Assembly: GCA_021613335.1 (NCBI GenBank)
Contig: JAJTWR010000353.1
Span: 445,001-509,000 of the forward strand
From: Whitmania pigra
Taxonomy: Eukaryota; Annelida; Clitellata; Hirudinida; Haemopidae
Direction: 5' to 3'
Length of the DNA stretch: 64,000 bases
The notes under the pieces are model-generated. The model was not told the DNA's origin. It worked only from the letters and a program-made list of their open reading frames with translations, and searched no databases. How positions within the stretch are numbered: position 1 is the first letter of the stretch; each line of letters opens with the position of its first letter. The translations under genes and the position numbers were made by a program. This document shows, piece by piece, positions 11,998 to 29,745 of the stretch.

Positions 11998-14900
11998 AGA
12001 TATATTTTAAATTGTTTCGATTTTTCTGGGCAAAGATTTTTTAGCCACCTCCAGCAAACATTCCTTCATCACCTGTAAACGGTTTGCCAGTTTTAGGCAG
12101 CACGTAGGCAACTTTATAACTGGCCTTAGCCAAGGATTCATTTTCATTTGAGAATTTACTGAGCGATGTCATCTGAGAGCTTTGTAATTTAGAAAATTTA
12201 TTTTAAACTCTGAAACCAATAAAAAAAATTGAAAAGACATTTTTAAAATATAAATTTGCGATACGATTTATAGATGTGTGTTTGGGAAAGTGTGCGTCAT
12301 GCAGACTTGTCAAAGCGATTCACAAAAAGACATGTGCCTTGGCTCAACAATCGTTTATTTATAACATCATATCAGTACGTGCTTCAGAATTTCCTGTATT
12401 TCTTTACAAGCGGACTTTTTCAGACTTTTAGATGGATAAAATACCCTTGCCCAGGAAAAACGCCAGTAATTATTAATGTTATAAGTATTCAAAGGTGTTT
12501 TTATTTGTGACTTTAATTTCTATTAACATAATTATTTCTCGATTTGAAGGCTGTCAGATGTTGCTGGGGGATCCAAAAGTTACGCACCATGGGCATTTAA
12601 GAAGGAGAAGGACAATTGTAGATTCAATAACCGACAAGCTTCCAATACTAAATTGTAAGTTTTTCTTTAATAAAAGAACCAAATTATTCTTGATATCGGT
12701 TGTTACACCAGTCGAATATTAACATCACGTGATTTAATGTCAAAGTTAAATATTACTTTGTTCAAAATCTTGAAATTAAATGGTGGCAACGTTTGTAAGC
12801 TGATCATTTCAAGGTAAAATCGAAATTTTGTACAACAAAACTGATTACTTTCAATCTGTCTCTCATTATTTGCTACGACATGTGGTCGGGATAGGGTTGC
12901 CAACCGACCCGTTGTAACAGGCACTACGCCTGTAGTACACCCGCATGACGTTTCTTTTTCGTTTCCAAAAGCAATTTCGACCGTAAAGGAAAATGAACCG
13001 CGAGAATTAATTTTCCTAGTGGGACAGAAAACGAAATGAGTCCGTAAATGTCAATTTTCAAAAACGAAGGCGAAAACGATAATCGGTAGGTCTCTATTTG
13101 GGACTAAATAATGCTTCATTAACATAAAGGCTGCTGACGAAGGTTAATTATATCATTCTTCTCAGAAATGATTGAGGTGATTTCATTCATTTCACGATAT
13201 TATTCTGCTTCCGTGATTCTGAATGGCAAAGCCCATGAATGTGTCACTAATTCGTGACGAACTTCACGTTGGCAAACAGGCGTCAAAATAATTTAAAAGC
13301 TCTCAGGAGCACGCAAGTGGCGCTACTTGAGTTTCTTCAAGAATGTTGACATAAGAAATCGTACAGCAGCACAAGAGGCTCGTGGTTGGCAGCTCGAAAT
13401 GGCGTCTCTGTAAGCCAATTTGTAATTATTATTCGCTTCGATTAGTAATTATCAACGATTCTAAACTGATGAACAGTTTTTAGACAACATATATCTTTAA
13501 GTGAAAAAAGTTCAGTGACTTCTAAGTAAGATTTATTTTTCAACTAAAACTTTACTGGAATTATTACTCGTAAAATTATCAGAGGCTATTGTCAACGTCG
13601 AAATAACCACCAAAAACACCATCGTACTATTATTATGATGATTATATTGATGCTGTTATTAATGTAATTGTTTTGTAATATAAATTATTACTAGACGTGT
13701 GCTGTCAGTTTGGCCTTTGTTCATAAATAATAATAATAATGAAGCTTTCGTATTCATTATAATAAATTGGAATGCTTCCGACATCAATATTTATTATATA
13801 TTTTAAGTGGTGATAAAAACATTACAAGTGTTATTGCTAATTCATACCACTCTTCACTGTTGCAATATTTGTGTGCATATAACAAAGTCTGCCCCTACCA
13901 AGTAGGGCCTGCCTCGACCGATTTCAAAACTCCGGCTATGCCACTGATAGTAATAATGATGATGAGTCAGAGTCAAATATTAGACATTAGTGATATGGTG
14001 TACGTATAACATATAACGAAACCTTAAGACCCCTTTAAATTTCGGAATGGCAGCGAATCCCGTTGCGAGTGCATCGTCTTCATCAGCTATGCAACTTTAT
14101 GTAGCTTTATGTAACGCACATTAATCTACAACAACAACGGGATGCTCTTAAAAATTATCGAAATAAATAGATGCAGGTAATAATTAAACATCAATTATAG
14201 TACAGCAGAAAAGTGTAATTCCGTTTCAGGGAGCAGTTGTTACGTAGTCATCCATGATGGCAGTTTGTACATCTTCAGCAATGAACGTTCCAAATCACCC
14301 GACGAAGCGACCTCATTGTTTGGCTTCACCAAGTGAGTTTTCTTAATGTTTAAAAGTTCATCGCGTCTAGAGAATATTAAATAGTCATGCCTCCACCGTA
14401 TTTCAACTAGTTATGGACACCAATTTGTTGTTGGAAGATTTAAGTATGTATAACTTCTGGAACCGACAAACGAAAAAATTCTTCAGTTTATTTTAGGAGA
14501 ATATTGTCGGACTCTAAATCTGCAAAGTGAAAGAAGTAGAAATATTAAACACTTTTTTTGATCCTAATAATAGTTGATCTTGACTGACATTCATTTATAC
14601 CCGCATGATAATTTTTTGACTTACGTTTTATCCAGATGCTACCCATGCCTGAACGAAGTTCCAGCTAAAGTTCTCTGGCCGTTCAAGCTGGTGAATGCAC
14701 TTTCTATAAAGGAAAAAATGCTTTACTTCTCAGCTTCATCAGAAACGGCCATGAAAGTAAGATTTTATATTCTTCGCTTTTGTAAATTAGTCATCCATAA
14801 TGAATTATCGAAATCTCAATTAATAGACTGAATCATACGTGATACGTTGTTATTTGATGTTTTTGTGACAATTCAGTGTTGATGCACGCGGTGCAGCCTT

Positions 14901-17313
14901 AAAGTGATATTGCCATTTTTAATCTATAAATCAGTGTTGCCTTAGCAGTGGCGGAACCCCTTCGTGGGGCGGATTTAATGTTTAAGGGAGAAAGTCATAG
15001 CCACTAAAATTTTATCAAAAAGAGTAAATTATTGAAGTACTTTAAATAAATTTTAAGTTGAAATAGATTTAATTTTTATTTAAATTGTTTTAATAATTTT
15101 ATTCTATAATAGATTTACTTAATTGTTTTTATATTTTCCATATCACTGGAGGGTCATGTCCTCACTGCCCCCACTTAAATTCACCATTGTTCCTTAACAC
15201 AATTTTAATAATTATTTTGAGTTGATTAAATCACTCTTTTATCATTGCTGCCAAAGCAAGACTGGCTGTTTGTTGCTCTTGACGGTGAAGTATTATTCAA
15301 GGAATGACATTCAGAATGCTCTCATAAATTACATGCGATTCCTTGGCCAACGTTTGCAAGCAAGAAGTCTTCACTTCATAAAAGATTCATTGATTTTGCA
15401 AACGTAATTTGCAGTGCAAATTAACGTCATTAAATTACCATAAGTTTCAAACCACATCTCACTTTTTACTTGAAAGACACTAATTATCACCAAACCTACA
15501 AAAATGTGCTTATCTACAAAATCTATGTAAATAAGTTGGTGCAATAAATAAAGGTATGTTTATTATAAATATGTCATTTCCAGCTATGGATCGCAGTCAT
15601 CCGGCGCGAACTCTTAAAAGCTAGTGGCATAACAACTAGGTAAAAATAATTGACATAAAGCATTTGATCTTTCCATTTTTATGATTTTTGCTTCCTTCTG
15701 TATTTCAGTGGGGACCGCGGTATAGGTTTGTGACTTAACTATGACTAATACAAACAATAGATTTATACATTGATTGATTCTGTAAAATAATCAGCCAACA
15801 AAGAATTTGTAATTTAACATAACACTTTTCAATAGGCAATCTTCTACATTCCCTAGAAAGTCATAGTTCAGCATCAGGTGTTTTGGAAAGACGAGCAGTA
15901 AGATATATTTTGTTCTTAGATATTAAGGAATTACTCAGTAATATTAACTATATAATAATATCATTAATATATAATACTTATTCAGTATCTAATCTCACTT
16001 GCAACGTAATTTAATTTACAAATTCACAAAAATATAAAGTCAGGCTGTGAAGACGATGATTCATATCATGGGATACCACTTTATGAAAAGGTATGAATGT
16101 TTCTGTTAAGAAAGTGGCCGTCCATAAAGTTCATGACGCTTTCTTGTGAGAGAGCGAAACTTTCTAACGTTCATTCCATTAAAGTTTTATCAAATAAAAT
16201 GTTTCACTTTTCGATATTGCACAATCGATGGAGTCCCTGTCATCTCCGCAGCTCGCCACAAAATCTTAACCCCATGAGATACGTGATGTAATTTTTGAAC
16301 GGCCCCTAATGTTTTCAGGCTATAAATTACAATTCCGTTATCATTTAATACAATATTATTAGTTGCTTACGTGAATTATCAATTCACTAAAATCCTTTGC
16401 AACCCTTAGGTTGACCAAAGTTGGGATGATTTCTTTTGGAATGGACGTCCAGTGGAAGCAGACAAGTAAGTCGTTCAAATTAGTGATGTGCTTAACCATT
16501 AATCTGATTTGAAATATGGAAGAATAATCAAATGCTTTATATTCTTATAAATCCAGTTTTAAAATACGTAACTTGAGCTTAAATTAACTTGAAGAATCAT
16601 AAGGAATCTGGAAGAGACAGGTGTGTTTATGGTCAGAAAATCATCCAATAACGACAATTCTATGGTATATCCTGTTGTTTTTAGAAGTTTAAAAAATTAG
16701 CTTATAATTTCAAATTTTTGTTATATTGTTTTTGACAGACCCTTTTAGTCAGAGCTCCGACATCAGTTTTCAAATTTAAAATAAACTTTAAGGTGAGTTT
16801 AAAATTTGCTCAAAACTTTATTTAAATCACATTACTCTTCCATTATTTCATTCTTCCGTCAATCAGCCTCTGATGTCTTCATACAAATAACTTTAATGAA
16901 ATCGATCTTTAAATATATTAAAATGAAAAGGCACTTATTATTGTTGCTGTCCTGATATTCAATCTTTTGTTAAAATCATAAACACTTCAACGGAGCACAA
17001 ATTATTTCATCTTTCAAAGAGATTCAGGTCACTTTGCTTTTCTAGGTACTCATAACTCATAAACTTTTCAATCCTTAACTCTGTTAGTGCTGTGAGCTAG
17101 ATTCAAGTGTTTGGCTATTTTTAGATGGAGCAATATTTGTCATGCACTGAAGTGAATTTAAACCATCCTCTTTAGATCAATGGAGTCAGTCTGGACCGCG
17201 AGGAGATCTATTTCAACAGTCTCAATGAGCTGATCACTTACTACACCTTCAATTCCCTTCCAAGTTGTGACGTTTGCATCGGGAGACCGTACAAAACATT
17301 ACAGACTACTTTA
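11808..17313. repeat. Tandem segmental duplication, unit copy 2
   Basis: Second copy of 3464-10560, shorter because it lacks the hAT element and the solo LTR. It has its own roughly 50-bp insertion near 16110-16160 and small indels. Exon order, splice sites and introns match copy 1. Beyond 17313 the two sequences are unrelated. Confidence 0.9.
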
Positions 17314-17325
17314 CCACTGCTTTAA
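12432..17325 (+). CDS. SH3BP2-like PH-SH2 adaptor, copy 2
   Basis: Exons: 12432-12465, 12550-12654, 14230-14332, 14636-14756, 15584-15639, 15709-15725, 15836-15897, 16410-16465, 16604-16622, 16739-16792, 17176-17325; 258 residues, with no stop or phase error. The PH and SH2 domains are as in copy 1, including the conserved SH2 Arg (GTLLVRAP). Differences cluster in the linker (SGDRGIGNLLHSLESHSS against SVDSGIGSLYSAVESHSS) and at the SH2 entry (FFWNGRPVEADK against FFCNESPVEADE). Here the Trp/Gly/Arg set looks closer to a normal SH2 alphaA region, so copy 2 may be the more ancestral there. It ends LQTTLPLL* soon after the SH2 core. The likely role is a phosphotyrosine-reading, membrane-binding adaptor. 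The first exon is only 34 nt and is supported by phase and by its match to the vertebrate 3BP2 start. Confidence 0.78.
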
Positions 17326-18056
17326 ACAACCGCATTTTGTCACAATTGTACATTAATGTGTTTTATCTCCTTAACCAGTGAGAAAAGGTTTGCTCTTGTT
17401 CAAAGTTGTATTTCCTGCTACTCAAAAAGGCGTGTCATGGTGAAAAGGTCAATGACACAAATCACAGAGAAAACATCAGGAGTGTTCACAATCATAGCCA
17501 CATGCACACATCCATTTACACTTAAAACCACGGGAAAAGGTTCTTCTATCTTTGATAAAATAAGTGCGCATTCACTACTGAAATGTATCTAAGATACATT
17601 TAGATTTATAACACTCTACATTCGAGCAGCATTTTCAATCAACTCAAAATATGTCTAAACAAAGCTAATGGAAAACATTAAAAACTTATTAGCGGTAATA
17701 TTAAATATCGCTGGAAAGCGCAATAAATTTTGACCATGACTATCAATTAAACTCTTAAAAGCACCAGGATTATTTGAAAACAGATCCAATCGAGTCATGG
17801 GCAAAAGTAAATTTAACAAAACAAACATTAAGCAACGTCAAAATCTTATAGCCTCTAGTCTTGACTTCTTGAGAATGGATTTGGGGAAGCTGACCCCTGC
17901 CACTTTATCACGTGAGTTCATGGCGGGTGTATGGAAGGTCACATTCTCCTTGTCTTTCAAGTCGACTTTGGAGTTTTGCTTGAGCACCTGATTAAGCACA
18001 AATATTTGTTATTCAAGATGTTCACAGCAACATAGTTGAAATAGTATATGTTGGAA
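17326..18056. other. Intergenic, no gene seen
   Basis: Between the stop of SH3BP2-like copy 2 and the DEPDC1 stop (convergent genes). Two short open frames here (17356-17592 and 17797-17991) lack any recognisable domain and look fortuitous. The 3' UTRs of both genes should lie here. Confidence 0.6.
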
Positions 18057-21000
18057 TTAAATACAATAGGCACTCTTAGATTGCAAATCAATTTGGCTTA
18101 CAGAATCCACAAGGGGTTGTGGAACTTTGAAAATCTCGGAATAAAATTCCATTAAGAAATGAAGAATTTTTCTCGCAGTAGAAACTTCAGAACCACTGCT
18201 CTCTGGAGAAATGAGGAGAAACGTGAGGATAGTATCCAGGAGCTTCAAAAGTGGAAAAGCGCAATAAGCTAAACGTGATTAAGTTTTACATTAGACTACA
18301 GCATATTCAACAGTAACCTTGTTCAAATGGGAGATGTCTCGGCAAATATTCTTCGCCTTGGCAAGCAACCTGATCAGAATCATGAGCATCCTGCGCTGTT
18401 TGGGCAGCACCATCAGGAATATGTGTTGCAGGATTTCAATCATCTTGTTTGTTTGAGAAGATTCTAGAAGAAAACATGTAATAAACTCTCTTCCTACATA
18501 CATAAGTTACTCAGAAAAAACAAGACTTTCAATTGACCTCTTTCAAAGCTGTACTCATTGGCTCTTGAAGTTCGAAGAGTCAGGTTCTCTTCTGAGCGGA
18601 TTCCGTTGCGAAGTGAAGATTCATCCATCTTTGACTCACTCAGGTCTCTGCTACTAGTAGACAGTTGTGGCTGAATTTCAAAACTCTCACCTTGTCCCAA
18701 GAGAAGAGAGGTATAATTCTTCAATTTCTTTTCTTTTTTGTTCCTTTTCAGTTGCTACAATTTGGTTTAAAAAAATGGGAAATATTTACATTAAAATCAA
18801 TTAAAAAATGTTTTGCAGAATGTTATTACAAAAAGTAGACATCAAGTTATTTTCAAGCATTTAAATAACATTCTTAATTACTTTTACTCCTCCAAGAAAA
18901 CTTAGAGGTTTTGATGGAGAATGGAGGCTGACATCATTCCGACCATCAGTCGTTAAGGATTCATCTGCATTCGAAGACACAATTTTGTAAATTAAGTATC
19001 CTCTTAAGCCAATTTAAGCCTAAATTACTCCAAGATGTTTTTAATGAAATCATTGGATGATAACATTAACACTTTAAGTTCTGTATAAAGATATGCGTCT
19101 ATAATCAAACTCTGAATCCTCGTCAATGTTCATTTAAACTATGCTTAATTATCATACTTGAACTTCTAAAAATGAAGTGCAAAAGTAAACGATATAGAAT
19201 AAAAATAAAACCAATTAAAGTCGTGTGAAAAAAGAACTCAATTTTCTGATGCTGTGCTACCATATCAATTAACTAATATTAAGAGAACAATTTCATGCTT
19301 CAGATGTGCACATATTTATGTAAATATTTCAAACCTCTTTTTAAGGTGCTGAGAGACTTCTGCTTAGATGGAGATCTAGACTTCGGTGTGGAGTCAATGA
19401 GTTCAAATGAATCCATCGTGGAAAGAACCGACCTGGAATGATCTTCCACATTGGCAGCCATCGACCGGTCTGTTCTTTTCCAGCTGAAACGAAGCTTGTA
19501 AATATCTCTCCAACTGGCATGACTGGGAGCTTCCACTGGTGGAGAAATGGGCTTCCTTTGTTGGGCTCCAATGAGATAATCTTCAAGATAAATCACAAAA
19601 TAGTGTGACTATATAAAAAATAGAAATACACTACTCAATCCATTGGGATTGAAATGCTAAAATGAATGAAGTCGATAAAAAACAACTTCACTGCTTGAAT
19701 AACAATAAATTAATTGTTAAAGAAATGGTTCAGGTAACTGAATGACTCACTGAATGAGAACATCATGATGTTAAATAAGTCTTTTGTGATGAGAGGCTCT
19801 TTGCTCTGAAGATTCACAAAGTCGCAGATAACATCGATCGTATCATTGCACAGTTTCTCATTCAAGGATCCTTCATAAAAATAAGAGTAATTCGATTAAA
19901 TTCATTCACAAATACATATTGCTATGTAAGCAATTTAGAATAAATACTTTTTGTACATGAAATAATTTCATTTATAAATCTAAATCACAAAATAAGGTAA
20001 AGTTATTTGAGAATGCATTGCCTAAGATTTTATTTAATTATTATTGTTATAATTACAACTTAATTACAAAATTATGCAAGGTTCCATAAAGTGCATAAAC
20101 ATTTCATAAGAAATTCACCTGATGCCAGAGACTTTAAAGCAGTCACAAACCAGAGTGGAAGTTGATCTTTATAAATTTATAATTAATTAATTAATTCAAT
20201 AATACAATAATTGAATAAACATTCAAACTTCATATGCAAAATGTTTATAAGGTTAGTTTTTATTATTATTATTAACATTAATAACTAGCAGCAATATTAC
20301 TATGAGTGAGTAATATAAATAAAAATTAATTGCCCATAGATTGGCTTACCTTTTTTATCTATGTTTGTGGGGATGCCATTCTTATTAACTATGGACACGT
20401 TGTGTACTATGCTGCCAGCATCACATGGAACCCTGTAAACCAGTTGGCTGAAGTCTCTCTGATCAACCAATGAATTTAAACTACAAAAACAACAGAATTA
20501 TTTAAAATGGTCATCAGATTGTTCAAGCTTGATATTTTCCTTGATATATTGTACTGGGATTTTATTCATTAATAAAATATCATTAACCTCCTCAAAAAGT
20601 CCTTAGTGACAGCATCATTACTGTCATCCACTCGTTTATGAGGTCCTTTCCTCTGCCCCAATTCAATGCAACTGGTGTTCATATTTCTTCCTGCATTCAC
20701 AAGGATGCATGGATCATTTTCTGAGTCAAGCACTGTTGACATTCTGTTTTTAGCTGCCAATTGCTTGCTGGTCATGGATGATGATGTCGATGTCAGAGAA
20801 GATTTTTGAAATGTTGTGTTGAGAGTTTTTAGGGGAACATTTCTTTCAGGAATCTGGATTGAAAACTTGTCACATTTTAAAAGAAGGTTTAGAAATTATA
20901 GAAAATTAAAGGAACAGATATGATATTTCACTGTTGCAACATACATTCATACACTTTCTAAAATCATGCATTTAAAAACCAATAAAAACTGAATAACTAA

Positions 21001-21981
21001 ATAATTTAGAATTTCTTGCTTAAGAAACACTCGAGTGAAAGCAGAATTCATTACTAAAGTCCAACCTCTGAGTTCTTGGTAGTAGCTGAAAACATTTTGT
21101 TTGCTGAAGTTTTGAAGTAAGACTTAACAAATTTGTTTGGAAAAGAATGAGTCTCGTTATGAGTTGAAGTGCTGGGTTGGAGAAGGCAGGAAAGATCTGC
21201 CATTCCATTCTCACAGAACCTATCAGAGTATGTGTGAATAAATTCTAAATTATGTAATTGATCAATCTAATTTAATCACATTTTTGAAAAATGAACACAC
21301 AATGCAAAGTGCTTTAAATTCTTAAAATAATCATTTAAGTTCAAATTTAAATTGTTTGAGCTTCTAAAACCCAGATCATTTTTTATTTTAATGACATTAT
21401 GAAATGACAAACAAATAAATCATTTACCTGTAAAGTCTGTTGCCACACTGAAATCCAACCCTGTTTTTGTCAACTTCTTCAAAGACCTTGGCATCATAAA
21501 ATTTCTTGAGCAGTAGTTCAACCTGTGTTCTAAAGATAAACCACCACATGAGCATAAAGTCACACTGGAGATGATGCTGAAAAGAAACCTGGTGATTGCA
21601 ACTTCAAAATCTGGAGAACTCCTGAGATGCAAGTGAAACCAATTTATGGCATCAGAGGACATGAAGCAATTGTCATATCTCCTCAATGCTTTTCTGTGCC
21701 TCTGCAAAGGCATCCCAGTCCTAAAGGCTTTCACCAAATCATTCCACTGCAGTCGATAAAAATACAAAAATTGCTCTCACACATTTACGATTAATAAGTT
21801 TTAGAGAGTTAAACATAACTCCGAATGAAGAGATCATATATTATTTATTAACGGTGAAGTGATGGACAAGATAAATTACCATTTGAGTTGCTCCAAACGG
21901 TCCATTATATTTACCGCACTGTTTCTTAACACAATCGTCGTCCGTCGAATCGGAATTATTAAGAAACGAAAGATGAAACAT
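18057..21981 (-). CDS. DEPDC1: DEP domain-containing protein 1 (DEPDC1)
   Basis: Thirteen exons keep phase: 21880-21981, 21589-21746, 21428-21529, 21066-21219, 20588-20853, 20350-20480, 20119-20166, 19751-19870, 19335-19580, 18888-18964, 18538-18754, 18318-18463, 18057-18242; 650 residues. The DEP domain comes first (GPFGATQMWNDLVKAFRTGM, FMSSDAINWFHLHLRSSPDF, VELLLKKFYDAKVFEEVDKN). It is followed by a Ser-rich linker and a split RhoGAP-like region (LPLWFVTALKSLAS; MIEILQHIFLMVLPKQRRML; LHFLMEFYSEIFKVPQPLVD), as in vertebrate DEPDC1A/B. The roughly 180-residue disordered insert inside the GAP-like half is also seen in DEPDC1 proteins. The family is linked to mitosis and cell migration; its GAP fold is generally thought to lack activity. 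The C-terminus is shorter than in human. The start codon gives the DEP context directly. Confidence 0.88.
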
Positions 21982-22466
21982 TCTAAATATTATTTAAACT
22001 TCACCGAAATAAAATTAAACAACCTAACTTAACCAAGCTACTTCGGTCAACGTGTTTTCTCTCTTATTCAAATTGGCGCCTAATACGAGGTTATTGTTCT
22101 TGAGATCATTTCATTGGATGTGAGATTATTGAACTAATAAAGGTACCAAACACAGGTATAGATATTACAATATCTTTCATTGTCTACTTTCACCTTGTTT
22201 TATTTTAAATTTGAAGATATTGCAACCAAAATGTTTTATTTTCTGAAATTGTGTCCTCAACAATAACTAAACACAAAGTAATAATTAGGTCCTCAAGTAC
22301 CTCGAATAAAATAATTAAAATGCTGATTTTCATTTCTTAGTCATAGTTATACGAGCCCACAATAGCACTGATCAAATAGCCAAACATCTCAGTTTATTCG
22401 TTTGAATCAGCATACAATATACTTCGTCTAGAAACATCACAAAGTTAGTCAAGCGGGCACAAACAG
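21982..22466. other. Short intergenic gap between two minus-strand genes
   Basis: Holds the DEPDC1 promoter/5' UTR and the 3' UTR of the upstream nicotinic receptor gene. AT-rich; no other feature seen. Confidence 0.5.
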
Positions 22467-27408
<4,942 letters not shown>

Positions 27409-28658
27409 CTTCGGGGATAATTGCACCACAACCGCTTCAGCGTCCAATTAATAATCACAAAACTCATTAATTATTCATGTTTTCTAAATGCAAGAATTTT
27501 ATTTAATATGGTTGAGAATCCAGTTTATTATAAGAATCAATATACATTATAATTACAATAATGTTTTTTTTTATTACAAATTAACACCTATTAGTCGATT
27601 AAAATATCGAATAATTTTTAATTTTTAATCAGCAATTGCAGAATTTATTGACGTAAATACTAACAAAATTAAATACGAAATTTAATTAGTCAAGTAATAC
27701 AAAAAAGAGCTGATAATTTTAGAGGCAAAAGTTCAATATGAATCAACAACCACTCGTTCACCGAGGCACCTCAAGAGATGGCAATTTCCCTTTATCTTCG
27801 ATCTCATCTCGACTGGCAATTTTTCAGAAATCAACTGCTCGATGCTTTGATGTTCAATTGTTTTCTGCATTCGATACCCCATCAACCCCGTCGTTTGATT
27901 GTTTTTTACTTCTGACTTTATTCAAATAAGACTCGGTGTTTGATATTTATTTGATAGTTTATTGACACCTAGAGGATTTAGCGCTTTTCAATGTTTCGAC
28001 TTACATTTTGGCTAAAAAGCGAGAGAAAATATTTTTGACCTGTTCTTAAGGTCTGCACCTAAATCATTTCCAAATAATTTCGGATGCTAATAATTCAGTT
28101 GGCTTGGCAATCTGAAACTACTTGTGACGAAAAAAGTGGCCATATTTCATTCGATTGGAAAGTTGTTAGTTCAGGATTTTATGGAAGAATTGAAAAAGCG
28201 GGTTTAAAGCGCGTAATTTTGTTAATTTGTCCTTCAAAAGTTATCATAACTGTGATAAATTTAATAACATATGGGAAATAAAATGGGACTAGTGAGATTG
28301 CGTTTAAGAGGTGCATAAACGACATGATATAACCATTTATTATTATTGTTATAAGTTTGCCATATTCAAAAATTAATATGGTTTTAAAATTGTCATTGAA
28401 ATTTGGACTCACCCAGTACATAAGGAAGCAAAAAAGAAAAATTGAATAAGCTTAAAAACATTTTGCTAATCCCAAAAGATAAGTCATTCAACACTTTTTA
28501 AACTTTTTAATTTTATGCTTAGGAGTCAACAGCAATTCCTGGGCTGTAACGAATGATTTTTGTCCTGACTAACAAAAGTATAGATTGATTATTTACATTA
28601 ATCGATTCATGAAAAATGTTATAGCTGACTTTATCATTACTTTACATTTGTAATTAAC

Positions 28659-28715
28659 CATTGGTAAGAACATTTGCCAGAAGAAGAATTGAACAGAAGA
28701 CACCCAGACATTCAT
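28659..28715 (-). CDS. Candidate signal-peptide exon of the nicotinic receptor
   Basis: A 19-codon open segment MNVWVSSVQFFFWQMFLPM, followed directly by a gttaat donor in phase 0, lies upstream of the first supported receptor exon, which also starts in phase 0. Its hydrophobic composition suits a signal peptide. Nothing else supports it and the frame is open further upstream, so it is only a candidate. Confidence 0.3.
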
Positions 28716-29745
28716 TTGAATATATTCGGAGTTCGACAGGAGAAAGCGACTGTTAGAGAGAATGGAGCGATTGAATGTTCGACGGAAAAAGAAGATGTCG
28801 AGTGGATTGGAAAACGTTTGCATTAACAACCAATTGGGAGCGATATCCATTGAGAGCGTGTCCACACCAATCATGCGAATACATCAGTTCGTGACTCACT
28901 CAAGAAAGCTCCATCTTTTTTTTCTCACCCCAGCATTAGGATAATATGCACAGGAATGGTTTTATCTTTTCCTCGCTTTTTTTACGTGAAATGTTGTCAG
29001 TTCATGCAAACTGAATTCTGTGACAAGATTTATACCAGGTCTCAAACAATTAATTTCGCTGCAACTAAAGTCTTAAAGTTTTTAGTTTTATCCTCTCTCT
29101 CTTTTTAATTTAAAGATAAGATTTATTATAACTTATAATGTTAAAGTTCAAAACTAACTTCTTTAAAAAACTTGATTTCTTTAAATAAAAATCAGCATCA
29201 TTTAGTCGGTGTCTTAGTCATTCATGTTCATTTACGTAAAATAAACTCACAGGTCTGCAGGAACGTGATTTCAGCTTTTTCTAAGGGGGGATCTCTCGCG
29301 CAACTTGAGAAGGCGAATATTTTTGCTTCTAGCCAAAAAGCAGGGGTTTCTCCCTCTTTCCGCCCAAATTACGTCCCTGCAGGTCTGCAAATAAATTTAC
29401 TGCTCGTGTTATCGTAGATACCTACGATCACGTCCATATCCATTTCTGCGACTATTAGTAAGGTATGCATAAAAACATATTTTGGAAAATATATTTATTT
29501 AAATTAATTTTTCTCGATTGGGGAATTTCAAATAAAATGTTTAGAAATATTATTTCATAGATGATCCTCTTATCGGGATAAACTCAGTTTGTATTGGAAT
29601 TGGTGGGTTTTCCCGCGCATGTCCTCGTAGAAATAGTGACTTTGCATTCTAAGTGGCGAAACTTTGAAATTTATATTAAATATTAAGTGTTACAAAACTA
29701 ATCGGTTTAATTTGTACTCTTGGATTTAAGAGAAATTAGGATGAA
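28716..29745. other. Divergent intergenic region between receptor and RhoGAP genes
   Basis: Contains a hAT-type MITE (29258-29379) and otherwise AT-rich unique sequence. Promoters for both flanking genes should lie here. No other gene is supported. Confidence 0.5.
29258..29379. mobile_element. MITE with 8-bp target duplication (hAT type)
   Basis: A 122-bp element begins CAGGAACGTGATTTCAGC and ends CCCAAATTACGTCCCTG, an imperfect inverted pair. Flanks are perfect 8-bp duplications, caggtctg (29250-29257 and 29380-29387). A second copy with the same ends lies at 49823-49933 and a scrap lies near 51624. An 8-bp duplication with CAG...CTG ends points to the hAT superfamily. Confidence 0.85.

Noticed and set aside
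17356..17991. Two short plus-strand frames downstream of SH3BP2-like copy 2
   Set aside because: No domain, splice pattern or similarity to copy 1; likely chance frames in intergenic DNA.
28593..28874. Hydrophobic minus-strand frame, possibly part of a receptor
   Set aside because: No seven-span or other domain pattern. Only the short segment 28659-28715 is kept as a weak signal-peptide candidate.
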